Made by a program: the position numbers and the translations under genes. Source: Mycoplasmopsis glycophila (GTDB lineage: Bacteria > Bacillota_I > Bacilli_A > Mycoplasmatales > Metamycoplasmataceae). Taken from it: a stretch of DNA of 64,000 nt. Each line of letters opens with the position of its first letter. The first letter of the stretch is position 1. The notes beneath the pieces were generated by a model, which worked only from the letters and a program-made list of their open reading frames with translations, was not told the origin of the DNA and did no database searches. Positions 9,279 through 20,429 of this stretch are shown here, in pieces. The stretch lies in contig NZ_LR215024.1 in assembly GCF_900660605.1 (NCBI RefSeq), positions 909,411 to 973,410 of the forward strand, read 5' to 3'.

Positions 9279-11660
9279 TTATTTATTTAATCCTTTTCAT
9301 TGTCAGAATCTAACTTCATCTTCGTCAATTCCAACTTCTTGAATGTATTGTTTGTGGTATGCAACTTTATCTTCCATTAATTTAACAAAGTCATTTGCTT
9401 TGTCTCCATAAACAGCTTTTGCTGCTGTTTGTGACATGTGGTATCTATCCATATCACTCATTAAACGAATATCAAATGAAGTTGTAATATCACCATTTTC
9501 TCTATATCCATGTGCGTGTAAGTTGTGGTTGTGACGTGAGAAGAAAATGTCTCTTAATAATCCTTCGTATCCGTGGAATGCAAATACAACAGGTTTATCT
9601 TTTGTAAAGATTGCATCAAATTCTTCATCTGAAAGTCCACGTGGGTCTAAACTTGGGTGACGTAATCTTAATAAATCAACTACGTTTACAAATCTGAATT
9701 TAAGTGATGGGTATTGGTTATGAAGGTATTCTGCTGTAGCTAATAATTCTAATGTAGGTTCTGTTCCTGATGAAACAAGTACTAAATCAGGTTCTTCGTT
9801 TGCTGAACATGTTGATGCTCAATCAATAACTTTTAATCCTTTTTCAACTAATTCAGCAGCTTCTTCTTTGTTAAATCATTGTTCTCTTGGTTGTTTTGAA
9901 GCAACGATTAAGTTAATAACATCTCTTTCTTTTAATGTTTTTTCTAAAACAGCTAAAAGAGTGTTTGTATCAGCTGGAAGGTATTCACGAATTAATTCAG
10001 GTTTTTTATCTGCTAAATGTCCTAAAAGACCTGGATCTTGGTGTGTATATCCGTTGTGGTCTTGTTGGAATGCTGTTGAAGTAGCAATAACGTTAAGTGA
10101 TGGATAGTCATTTCTTCAGTGCACTTTTCTTGCTTTAGCAACTCATTTCATGTGTTGTGTTAACATTGAGTCAACAACTCTTAAGAATGATTCGTATGAT
10201 GCGAAGAATCCGTGACGTCCTGTAAGAACGTATCCTTCTAAAATTCCTTCTGCTTGGTGTTCTGAAAGTTGTGAGTCGATTAATCTACCTACTGGTCCGA
10301 TAGCTTCATCTAATTCAGGATCAACTTTTTCCATTCATTGACGGTTTGTTACTTTTAAAACATCAAATAATCTGTTTGATTTAGTTTCATCTGGTCCAAA
10401 TGCACGGAAGTTTGTTGGGTTCATTTTAATTACTTCAGCGTAGTATTTTCCAGCATTAACCATATCTTGATCTTTAATTTCACCTGGTTTTTTAATATCA
10501 AGTGCGAATTTTTCTCATTTTGGTAAATCTAATGGTTTTGGATCAACTCCACCGTTTGTAATAGGTGCAACACCCATACGTTTTAATCCTTTTGGAGCGA
10601 TTTCTGCAAGTTCAGCTTTAAAGCTTCCATCTTCATTAAATAACTCTTCTGGTTTGTATGATAATAATCATTTTTCTAGATCTTCAAGCATTGCTGGTTT
10701 TTCTGATGTTACAGGTAATGGAACTTGGTGTGATCTAAAGCTTCCTTCATATGTAAGACCATCAATTTTGTGTGGACATGTTCATCCTTTTGGTGTTCTA
10801 ACAATAAGTGCTGGTCATAAAGGTCTTGTAGCTTCTTCAGCTGGTTTTTTTCTAGCTTCTTCTTGAATTTTAAGAATTTTTTCAATAGCTTCATCGAATT
10901 TTTCAGCCATTTGTGCGTGAATTCCAACTTGATCATGAACGTCAGCTTCTACAAAAATAGCTTCTCATCCGTATCCGTAAAGCATGCTTCTAATTTCTTC
11001 ATCTGTTTTACGGCACATAATTGTAGGGTTAGAAATTTTTCCACCGTTAATGTGTAAAATTGGTAAAACCGCTCCATCATTAACTGGGTTAATGAATGAT
11101 GTAGCAAACCATCCAGCAGCTAAAGGTCCTGTTTCTGATTCACCATCACCGATAACTGTAGCAGCAATAATATTAGGGTTATCTAAAATTGCTCCTGTTG
11201 CGTGTGATAATGAATATCCTAATTCTCCCCCTTCGTGGATTGATCCTGGTGTTTTAGGAGCAGCGTGGCTAGCTGTTCCACCTGGGAATGAGAATCTTTT
11301 GAACATTCTTTTTAACCCTTCTTCATCTTTTGTGATTTCAGGGAATAATTCTGTATAACTTCCATCTAAATAAGAGTTAGAAATCATAACTTGTCCACCA
11401 TGTCCTGGTCCTTCGATATAGAACATATCTAAATCATATTTATTAATAACACGGTTTAAGTGTGCATAAATTAAGTTTTGACCTGGAATTGTTCCTCAGT
11501 GTCCAATAGGATACATTTTTACGTCTTCAGCTTTAAGTCCACCTTTTAAAAGTGGGTTATTTCTTAAGTAGATTTGTCCAACTGATAAGTAGTTTGCAGC
11601 TCTTCATCATGCATGAACTTTATCTAAATATTCTTTTGTGCTAAATTCTTTTTTATTCAT
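9279..11660 (-). CDS. xfp: Xylulose-5-phosphate/fructose-6-phosphate phosphoketolase
   Basis: 793 residues, the normal family length. The thiamine-diphosphate enzyme splits xylulose-5-P (and often fructose-6-P) with phosphate to acetyl-phosphate plus glyceraldehyde-3-P (or erythrose-4-P). Visible family blocks: [57 protein letters not shown] (diphosphate/Mg binding), [15 protein letters not shown] and [14 protein letters not shown]. Under code 4 the frame is unbroken from 11660. An AAAGGACA site lies about 9 nt before the ATG. It is a single-gene unit with its own terminator, divergent from tuf. The acetyl-phosphate can give ATP by acetate kinase, which matters in mycoplasmas with limited glycolysis. 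Base use is less AT-biased than the surface genes, as expected for high expression. Confidence 0.95.
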
Positions 11661-12156
11661 AAATTTTATGTCCTTTTTATTTTTAAAGTTAAAATGTTAA
11701 ATTAAACCAATTCGCTAATTTTACAATTAGCAACACATTAAAAATAACATCTTTTAATATGTATTTTTATTATCCCATTTTTCTATTTTTTCAAAAATAA
11801 AGTGTGCTAAATAGGTAAATTTTGAATTATTTTTCCACATTTTTATCTTTCTAAAATAAGAATAACAAAACAAAAAGCGTAATTCTTAAATATTGTTTTT
11901 GTGGTAAAATATACGTATATTAAAAATAATAAAGAATTTTTATTTTACAAATAGCGCACAGATAAGCATATTTCAAATATTTTAATTAGTAAATAATTTG
12001 GTAAAATTCTATTGCTAATTATCAATGGACAGGACCTAGATGAAAGACTAGGCTATGGTTGGTTTTAGCGCTAGAACTAAAAATAGATAATTTATTATTT
12101 ATATTTTAAAAATTTTAAAAAAGTAAAACTATATTAATTAGTAAGAAAGGATAAAA
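11661..12156. other. Divergent control region between xfp and tuf
   Basis: 496 bp without a gene. On the xfp side it holds an inverted repeat GCTAAT/ATTAGC at 11713-11730 within the probable leader. On the tuf side a weak promoter, TTGTTT (11893-11898) and TATATT (11916-11921) with 17-nt spacing, would give a leader of about 230 nt containing the structure at 12017-12092. Confidence 0.45.
12017..12092 (+). ncRNA. Candidate structured leader RNA of tuf
   Basis: Three nested pairings can be drawn: an outer stem AATTATC (12017-12023) with GATAATT (12086-12092), an inner hairpin CCTAG/CTAGG (12035-12039, 12048-12052; 8-nt loop), and a second hairpin GTTTTA/TAGAAC (12062-12067, 12072-12077; loop GCGC). 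This makes a three-way junction. The part from GGACAGG to TTGG is far less AT-rich than the flanks. Not a tRNA or SRP RNA as far as I can see; function unknown. Confidence 0.4.
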
Positions 12157-13344
12157 ATGGCAAAATTAGATTTTGACCGTAGTAAAGAACACGTTAACGT
12201 TGGTACTATTGGACACGTTGACCACGGTAAAACTACATTAACAGCTGCTATTGCTACAACATTAGCTAAAAAAGGATTATCAGAAGCTCGTGATTATGCT
12301 TCTATCGATAATGCACCAGAAGAAAAAGCACGTGGGATAACAATTAACACATCACACATCGAATATCAAACAGAAAAAAGACACTACGCACACGTAGACT
12401 GTCCAGGTCACGCTGACTACGTTAAAAACATGATTACAGGGGCTGCTCAAATGGACGGAGCTATCTTAGTTGTTGCTGCAACAGATGGACCTATGCCTCA
12501 AACACGTGAACACATTCTTCTTTCAAAACAAGTTGGAGTTCCTCGTATGGTTGTATTCTTAAACAAATGCGACATGCTTGAAGGTGAAGAAGAAATGATC
12601 GAACTTGTTGAAATGGAAATTCGTGGACTTCTTTCAGAATACGGATTTGACGGAGATAACGCTCCAATTATTCGTGGATCAGCTCTTAAAGCACTTGAAG
12701 GTGATGAAAAATACGAAGCTAAAATTATGGAACTTATGGACGCTGTTGATTCATACATTGAAACACCAGTTAAAGAATTCGACAAACCATTCTTAATGGC
12801 TGTTGAGGACGTTTTCACAATTACAGGACGTGGAACAGTTGCTACAGGTCGTGTAGAGCGTGGAACATTAAAATTAAACGATGAAGTTGAAATCGTTGGA
12901 TTAAAACCTACTAAAAAAACAGTTGTTACAGGAATCGAAATGTTCCGTAAAAACCTTAAAGAAGCTATGGCTGGAGATAACGCTGGATTATTACTTCGTG
13001 GAGTAAACCGTGAAGAAGTTGAACGTGGACAAGTTTTAGCTAAACCAGGATCAATCGTTCCTCACACAGAATTCGAAGCTGCTATCTATGTACTTAAAAA
13101 AGAAGAAGGTGGACGTCACACACCATTCTTCAAAAACTATAAACCTCAATTCTACTTCCGTACAACAGACGTAACAGGTGGAGTTGAATTTGAAGCTGGA
13201 CGTGAAATGGTTATGCCAGGAGAAAACGTTAACCTTAAAGTTAAACTTATCGCTCCAATCGCCGTTGAAGAGGGAACAAAATTCTCTATCCGTGAAGGTG
13301 GACGTACAGTTGGTGCTGGATCAGTTACAAAAATTATTAAATAA
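12157..13344 (+). CDS. tuf: Translation elongation factor Tu
   Basis: 395 residues, starting [20 protein letters not shown]. All GTPase motifs are present: [10 protein letters not shown] (P-loop), RGITI (switch I), DCPGHADY (switch II), NKCD and GSALK. Domains II and III follow ([22 protein letters not shown]). It delivers aminoacyl-tRNA to the ribosome in the cytoplasm. An AAGGA site lies 6 nt before the ATG. Codon use differs from the neighbours: more C-ending codons (AAC, GAC, CAC) and no TGA, as in the most highly expressed genes. It is transcribed alone, behind a long structured leader and ahead of a strong terminator. Confidence 0.98.
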   Translation: MAKLDFDRSKEHVNVGTIGHVDHGKTTLTAAIATTLAKKGLSEARDYASIDNAPEEKARGITINTSHIEYQTEKRHYAHVDCPGHADYVKNMITGAAQMDGAILVVAATDGPMPQTREHILLSKQVGVPRMVVFLNKCDMLEGEEEMIELVEMEIRGLLSEYGFDGDNAPIIRGSALKALEGDEKYEAKIMELMDAVDSYIETPVKEFDKPFLMAVEDVFTITGRGTVATGRVERGTLKLNDEVEIVGLKPTKKTVVTGIEMFRKNLKEAMAGDNAGLLLRGVNREEVERGQVLAKPGSIVPHTEFEAAIYVLKKEEGGRHTPFFKNYKPQFYFRTTDVTGGVEFEAGREMVMPGENVNLKVKLIAPIAVEEGTKFSIREGGRTVGAGSVTKIIK

Positions 13345-13365
13345 TTTAAAAACTTATTCAAACAC

Positions 13366-13397
13366 AAAATGCAGAGCTATTGCTCTGTGTTTTTTTA
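13366..13397 (+). terminator. Terminator of tuf
   Basis: CAGAGC/GCTCTG stem with a TATT loop, extended by ACA/TGT on the flanks, followed by TGTTTTTTT, 28 nt after the tuf stop. Confidence 0.9.
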
Positions 13398-13477
13398 TTT
13401 TTTAGGTATAAACCATTCAAATCTAGTTGTATGATACTCTTTTGAACCTAATGTTAAATCATTTGTTTTATTTTAAA

Positions 13478-13509
13478 TAAAAAAACCAACCAGCACAAAG
13501 CTAGTTGGA
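13478..13509 (-). terminator. Terminator of the sialyltransferase-like gene
   Basis: On the minus strand CCAACTAGC pairs with GCTGGTTGG (one G-U) and is followed by TTTTTTTATTT. It lies 54 nt past the stop at 13563. Confidence 0.85.
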
Positions 13510-13562
13510 ATTAAATCAAAGAATTCAATGTATATTTGAAACTCGGAATAGTTATCTGATCT

Positions 13563-15353
13563 TTATCTAGTTTCAGTTAAAGGGATTTCTATTTTTCTAG
13601 TGAATGTATAAATTTTATCCGATTCCTTTACACTAGAACGAGCCCGAATTTCAAAAGTAATCTCTCAAGCTGTTCCACTATCATTAAGTTCTGATACAAG
13701 TATTTTGTTAATATTAATATTTTTGAAGAAAAATCTTTCTTTTTCTGCACTAGCATTCTTTTGAAAAACAAAATCTTCTACAGTTAAATCATTAAACGGT
13801 TTGTTTTTAGATTCTTCTTTTCTTATTATTTCAAGAGATTTAGGAGCTATATAATCTGTAATAAGTTTTTTAATGTATTCATCATAAAGATTATCTCCTT
13901 GACTAATTGGTCTTAATTCATTATCAAGAAAAATTTCCAAAACATCATCTGGTACATTATAACCATTATCGATTCCACTAATTGCGTTTGTTCCAAAAGT
14001 TAGTAAAACTCATTTTTCAAATCTTAAAGGGTTCTCATCAAGAACATGATCGGTTGTTAATTCTTCTGATGCTATTTGTGTTTCTAATGCTCTTACAATT
14101 TGATTTTCTTTAATTATTCAAGTATCATTTTGACCAGTTGCTGGATTATTAAAAACGATTTTACTTCCAACATTTTCAGGTGATAATTTTTCATTAATAT
14201 AAGTAGCATTATAATTGTGACCAGGGTGTCCTTTATAATAAATATTGTATTCATCCGCATATTTTGACGCTACATAAATTACTCTTTCGATATCAGAATC
14301 ATAACTTGTTCCGATAATTATAATCGATGGTTTATTATTTTTGTTATGATCATCTTTTACTATTTCACGTTCTTTTTCTCAATCAAGACCAATTATTTTA
14401 CCTCAATGTGTAAATAATCTTTTATTATTTCTATCTCTAGTACTGAAAATAAAATCTTTAATTTCTTTTGGAGAAACTGTTTTTCCTGTTTTCTCATCTA
14501 TTTCTTTTTCAAAGAATGGTTTAATATTTCTAATTTTCTTTGTTGTTAAATTTTGCACTGCATCATATTCTGAAAAATAACTAACTATATTAGGATAAAA
14601 ATTGGTAATTAAATATTGACTCAATTTATCAAAATATTTAGGAGCATCTTCAATAGGTTCTCCAGTTTTAGGATCTAAATAAAGATCATAAATTGCAGGA
14701 ACATATTTTTGAGAAACTCATTGACCTGTCCATAAAGAATCTTCTAATCCAACGATAGCAACATTAGGATATTTATGAACCAAATTAGCATAACCAATCT
14801 CATCTTTAAAGTGGTCTGAATTAACAAAAAGATTAATTTTTTTATCTGGATTACTAGCAATAATTTTTTCAAAATATTCCACAGCTTTTTCATCTGAAAG
14901 AGAATCGAGATCTTTAATTGTAGATTTATTGTATTTTTCTTGTGCTCTCTCGGAATCTAGATTTTCAGGTAATTTTCTAACATTTTTAAGAAAATCTTCA
15001 AAATAGTCTTTATTAAGTGGTTTTTGAAAAAGTAATTTTGAAGTATAAAGAAAATGTACTTCGGATTTTGAAAGCATTGCTAATCTAACCAAATTAAAGA
15101 AAGGCATAATACCATATGTCGAAAAATATAAATTTATGTCTGCTTGATCTTGTAATTCTAAAATATTAGTAGTAGAACTTAATTCTTGATCTAAATCATA
15201 ATTTATTGCGTCGTTTTGGCTATTTTGATTTAATTCATTTTGTTTTTTAACTCTTCTTTTATTTGACAAAACGCCCAAAACAATTGATGGAACAATTATT
15301 ATTCCCGAACTTGCAAGTGTGGTTAAAATAATCAATCTATGTATTCTTTTCAT
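13563..15353 (-). CDS. Membrane-anchored GT80-like (sialyl)transferase
   Basis: 596 residues under code 4. Residues 8-28 are a signal anchor (LIILTTLASSGIIIVPSIVL) followed by basic residues. The body follows the order of blocks in GT80 bacterial sialyltransferases as I recall them from Pasteurella PmST1: an N-terminal INLYFSTYGIMPFFNL strand; a PDKKINLFVNSD strand leading to GLEDS with Glu204-Asp205 in place of the D/E-D/E-G catalytic motif; an IIIIGTSYD strand; and YNIYYKGHPGHNYN with His376-Pro377 matching the HP motif that binds CMP. I infer transfer of a sugar, perhaps sialic acid from CMP-Neu5Ac, outside the membrane. A C-terminal domain of about 180 residues is not recognised. Start 15353 was preferred to 15383 because it begins the anchor and has TATAAT 7 nt upstream. 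Confidence 0.6.
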
Positions 15354-15360
15354 ATGCTTT

Positions 15361-15405
15361 ATTATATTATTTTTAAAGCACAAAAAGATAAAAAAGAATT
15401 ATAAT
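15361..15405. promoter_or_regulatory. Divergent leaderless promoter pair
   Basis: The 58-bp gap between two divergent ATGs holds a TATAAT on each strand: minus strand at 15361-15366, 7 nt before the ATG at 15353, and plus strand at 15400-15405, 6 nt before the ATG at 15412. Neither gene has a Shine-Dalgarno site, so both messages probably start at or next to the start codon. Confidence 0.6.
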
Positions 15406-15411
15406 AATTCC

Positions 15412-16089
15412 ATGAGACACTTATATAAAATTTTTAATAATAATTTGTATAAAACGAATTTGCGTTTTTTAAATATTATGCAATTATTCGATTCTTTAGC
15501 ATTGTTTTTATGCTTTTTCGGTGTTTTTTATACCTTCTTTTTACATCATATTCAATTAGAAATTGGAACTTTGAATGTCATTAAACAATCTGGAGCATAT
15601 TATCAAGTTATAACAACTATTTTTGTACTTGCTTTATTTTTATTTGTAATCAAAGAAATTTTACTGATCACTTTACTTGTGATTAATAAATCAAAAAGTC
15701 CAGAGAATTTCTATGGTATTTTCTGAAGTTTGATCCTTCCTTTTTGATTTGAAAGTTTATTAAAACAACAACTTATTTCAATTTTTTATGACAATGAGGA
15801 TTTTGCAAAAGCAATGTCAAATAAAGTTGCTAATAACTACTTTATTTTTATCTTTCTTACAGTTGTGTATATTGTTTTAATGGTTATTGATGCACAAGTG
15901 TTAAAAATGTATTTCTACTATGCATATTACAAATATTACTGAATTCATGCTCTTTATCTTACTTTTATCTTTAGTCTTGTTCTGCTTTCGATTCTTCTAA
16001 ATAGTTTTATTAAGATTAGAAAAATCAAGGAAAAAACAAGAAAAAAAGTGTCTGCTAAATTAATTTTTATGCCTTGAAAACTTGATTAG
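15412..16089 (+). CDS. Multi-pass membrane protein, unknown
   Basis: 225 residues after reading TGA as Trp. I do not recognise the family. Four to five hydrophobic helices can be seen: about residues 24-43, 62-86, 103-118, 142-160 and 178-200; the C-terminus is short and basic (RKIKEKTRKKVSAK). The ATG at 15412 was chosen because it lies 6 nt after a TATAAT and outside the divergent gene; an upstream in-frame ATG at 15319 lies inside that gene. It shares a 58-bp promoter region with the sialyltransferase-like gene, which hints at joint regulation. Its terminator has been split by the insertion element at 16106-17427. Confidence 0.7.
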
Positions 16090-16105
16090 AAAATTAAAAC
16101 ACCCT

Positions 16106-17427
16106 AAACTAGGACACGAAATATGGACACAACCATATTTCGTGTTTTTATATATTTAGGAGGTATTATGAGACAATTAAAGGCACATCAATGATTAGAA
16201 CTATTCGCTAGTTACGAAGATTACAAAAATAATTTGATATCAAAAAATGATTTTGAACTTAAATATTATTCAATCAGAGGTTTTAGTTTTTTTGATAGAA
16301 AATTCAATGAGGCTAAAAAATATTTTGTCTTCAAGTATAACAGATATAATTTAGGAATGATAAATATAGAATCGCAAACAGGTAAATCATCTAAAAAAGG
16401 TAAAGGGTCAGGTAGACCAAAAAGGCAAAAAATTACTCCTATTGAAATTGTAAAAAAGGAATGAGAAAAAATGCCTAAGGAACAATTGATTGAAATTTTA
16501 GAAATTTATAAAGACTCTTTTGATAGAAATAATATTGAAGTTGATATTTCTAAAATTAAGAAATCTTCACTTTCTACAAGAAAATTGGGCCTATGCTTTA
16601 ATAAATCTAAGTCAACAATTCACAATCTAAAAACTAAAGATCAGCAAACAAGAAAAAAATCTGTAAATACTAAATATGATGAATTAATAATTAAGTCATT
16701 TAAGAAAAATAAGGGTTTGTTTGGTAGAAAAAGATTGGAAAGTTATATTAGAACAAAATTCCAAATAGATCTAAATTATAGGACTATTGGTAGAGCGATG
16801 AGAAGATTAAACTTATTTTGTTTAATCAGAAGAAAGAAAATAGACAGAGAACAAAAGAACACAAACGTAAAATTTATAGATCTTGTTAATCGTGATTATC
16901 ACGGAGAGACAAACCAAATAATTGCCACTGATGTTACTTATATTTCTGCACCAAAAGATTGCTTAAACAATTTTGTATTTTTATCTGTTGCGATTGATCA
17001 CAAAAGCAAATTTGTTGTTAATTATAATCTTTCAAAAAGAAATGATTTAGAACTAGTAATGGAACATATGTCTAAAATCAAAATGGACAAAAAATGAATA
17101 GCTCATTCTGATCATGGTTTCCAATATTCTTCAAAAACTTATGTAGATTTAATTCAGAAAAACAATGGTGTTGTATCAATGGGTAGAGTTGGAAATTCTT
17201 TAGATAATAGAGAAGCAGAATATTTCTTTTCGATTTTAAAATCAGAATGTTTAAAATTAATCGACATTACAAAAATAACTTTTAATGAATTAAAATCATT
17301 GATTGATGATTTTGTGTTTTGATACAACAACGAAAGAATTCAATCAGTATTAAATTGAAAAACACCTCAAGAGTGTTGAGGTGTTTTAGCAAATTAAACT
17401 TTTTGTCCACTTTTCGTGTCCCAGTTT
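16106..17427 (+). mobile_element. IS3/IS150-family insertion sequence
   Basis: 1,322 bp with terminal inverted repeats: the left end begins AAACTAGGACACGAAA and the right end, read inward, AAACTGGGACACGAAA, continuing TGGACA on both sides. ACCCT flanks the element at 16101-16105 and 17428-17432, a 5-bp target duplication. The single transposase frame is intact, so the copy could be active. Confidence 0.88.
16168..17397 (+). CDS. IS3-family transposase
   Basis: 409 residues in one frame under code 4 (IS3 elements often need a -1 frameshift between orfA and orfB; none is needed here). The N-terminal half is DNA-binding and basic (SKKGKGSGRPKRQK near residue 76). The integrase core shows IATDVTYIS (first Asp), WIAHSDHGFQYSS (second Asp) and SLDNREAEYFFSILKSE (Glu), the DD(35)E arrangement, ending with FWYNNERIQSVLNWKTP. 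An AGGAGGT site precedes the ATG. It moves the element that carries it. Confidence 0.92.
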
Positions 17428-17456
17428 ACCCTGCAAATAGCAAGGTGTTTTTTAAA

Positions 17457-18386
<930 letters not shown>

Positions 18387-18421
18387 ATTTTCCTCCAACT
18401 GTATAAAATTAAAAACTAGAA

Positions 18422-19402
18422 TTATCTAGTTTTTAATTTGTAATATAAATATTTTAAAGAAGAAGTTTCTACGTGTGATAAGTATTCTTCTTGATTTGCA
18501 TATTCATAATTGCGATAAATAAATTTAAATTTTGAATCTTCTTTTGTGCAAATTAATTTGTATTTTACTAGTCCAAAGAATTGATAGTAAACAAACACTA
18601 AAGTACCAATAATAATAAAGATAAGAGCTAAATATTTATAAAAATCATAACTTTCTTGTCTTAATGGTTCCATCGCTTGACGAACAATTCCGTATCAAAC
18701 TAGATATAAACCTGAAGTGGCTCCTGGTTTAAATACTCAAAAAAGATTAAATACTCAAACGATTATTAAGTATCCAATTAAGTTTGCAATTCCTTCGTAA
18801 AGGAAGAGTGGGTATCTATAAGCTCCTTTAAGTCCAAGAAGTTCAGAATAATCGTCACTAATAAACATGTTTGAAGCAAATGATTTTCCAAAAATAAGTG
18901 AAGAAGCACCTGTTCAATCGATTTTTCCATAAACCTCGTGGTTTGAATAGTTTCCTCATCTTCCGGCAACTTGTCCAATTAAGATAGTAGGAATAATTAA
19001 ACTAGCTGCTTTTCTCATATCTATGATTGAACGTTTGAAATATAAGTATGTTAAATCAGCAATTATTGTTAAGATGATTCCACCTTGAATACTTAATCCA
19101 CCTTTTCATATTGCATATCACTCTGATAAATCTCCGCCATAAATAGCTTGTTCGATAATGAAAGCTAATCTTGAACCGATTATTGAGGTTGGCACAGTGA
19201 TAATGATAAGTGAAAGTAAAATTTCAATTGGATATTTTTCTCTTTTTCAAAAGAACACAATGCTTAAAATTGAGCAAAGGAAACCTAACATAATCGCTAA
19301 TGAATAAACATTCATTGACCAATTACCAATTTGAAATAATGTGGTCGGCGTTCCTTCTGCAATTGCAAAATCAGGAACATAAGATGGTAAATTAAAATTC
19401 AT
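18422..19402 (-). CDS. lgt: Prolipoprotein diacylglyceryl transferase
   Basis: 326 residues, several membrane helices. The Lgt signature GRWGNYSNHEVYG is present, with the FLYEG and SGLYLVWYGIVRQ blocks further on. It transfers diacylglycerol from phosphatidylglycerol to the lipobox Cys of prelipoproteins at the membrane, the first step of lipoprotein maturation, which is central in wall-less cells that display many lipoproteins. The ATG at 19402 lies inside the end of hprK (11-nt overlap), implying coupled translation. A C-terminal extension of about 45 charged residues goes beyond the usual core. Several TGA codons are Trp. Confidence 0.94.
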
Positions 19403-20342
19403 CGTCTTCTCCTTCTTGTCTTCTTTTTTCTATTTCATCAAGAACGCTTTTTCCTTCTTTTCAAGCAAGATAAGCACTAACTGCTACTTCAATTAAAGCG
19501 GCTGCTGAACCCCCTTGCTTAATCGGCACCTTGATTTTACGAATATATCTTCCTAAAATTGGATATTTTAAAATCTCAGTTCCCAAACGGTCTAATTCAT
19601 TTTGTTTATCTTGTTGAACAAGTTCGACCACAAGATCAATAATTGAAGATTTGGCAACAGATGAAATTCCATAAGTATATTTCACATCAATTAACCCAAT
19701 CCCCCTTACTTCTAGTAAGTTTCGAATCATTTTAGGCGATCTACCAATAAATGAGTTTCCACTATCTTTGATCATAACAGCATCATCAGCTATTAAAATA
19801 TGTCCTTTTTGAATTAATTCAAGTGCAGCTTCTGATTTACCAACTCCACTTGCTCCTGTAATTAAAACTCCAGTTCCACCAATTAAGACAAGTGTTCCAT
19901 GTACTTGAGTTTCTTCTGCAAAAAAGTCATTTAAGTAAGAACCAATTACAGTTGAAATAACAGAAGAATTAGTTTTGGTTAATGCAACAGGAACATTGTA
20001 CTTGTTAGCAACTTCAATAATTCATGAAAGAGCAGGTTTATTTACCCCTTTAGACAAAATAATAATTGGCGGCTTTTGACTAATAACATGTTCTAATGCA
20101 TTCACTGTTCTTTCTTTTCCAATTTGAGCAAATCACATTGACTCGCTTGTTCCTCAAGAAATAACATTATAAGAAATACGATCTGTGCGAATATGTTCAC
20201 TTAATTCCAAACCAACTCTTTTAATTGCTGGTTCATGTATGTCGTTATATTCGATATTTGGATTATCAGCATTGACAATATTTAAATCAAAAAAGTGAAT
20301 AATTTTTAAAACATTAATTTTATCATGAGTTCTTCTTGACAT
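19392..20342 (-). CDS. hprK: HPr kinase/phosphorylase
   Basis: 316 residues. A Walker A loop GASGVGKSE lies about halfway, followed by HILIADDAV and the family signature LEVRGIGLIDVKY. HprK phosphorylates and dephosphorylates Ser46 of HPr, linking sugar transport to metabolic state. A TAGGAGA site lies 5 nt before the ATG. It is the first gene of the hprK-lgt-trxB operon and overlaps lgt by 11 nt. The promoter appears to be the TATAAT at 20383-20388, with a small AAATAATT/AATTATTT hairpin in the leader. Confidence 0.95.
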
Positions 20343-20382
20343 AAATCTCCTAGACTAAATAATTGCTGAAATTATTTATTTA

Positions 20383-20388
20383 ATTATA
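20383..20388 (-). promoter_or_regulatory. -10 box of hprK-lgt-trxB operon
   Basis: TATAAT on the minus strand 40 nt before the hprK ATG. Unlike the leaderless promoters elsewhere in the window, this leaves a leader with a hairpin (AAATAATT, AATTATTT) and a good ribosome site. Confidence 0.5.
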
Positions 20389-20429
20389 TCTTTTTCTATT
20401 TTTTTAAAAAACAGCCTTTAAAAAATAAA

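Larger units (their letters stand above)
16096..17452. terminator. Terminator between convergent genes, split by an insertion element
   Basis: Joining the sequence left of the element (AAAACACCCT, 16096-16105) to the sequence after one copy of the 5-bp repeat (GCAAATAGCAAGGTGTTTTTT) restores a hairpin AAAACACC/GGTGTTTT with a GC/GC inner pair and an A-rich loop. It would have served both the membrane-protein gene and trxB, which converge here. Confidence 0.65.

Noticed and set aside
12030..12080. tRNA or SRP RNA in the tuf leader
   Set aside because: No T-loop, anticodon arm or CCA end, and no SRP GNRA/Alu features could be fitted; only a branched leader can be drawn.
12498..12818. Minus-strand open frame of 106 codons inside tuf
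   Set aside because: Antisense shadow of the strongly biased tuf codons; no ribosome site or promoter.
16168..17397. Two-gene orfA/orfB arrangement with programmed frameshift
   Set aside because: The junction GAATGAGAAAAAATG is in a single frame with TGA as Trp, so no frameshift is needed.
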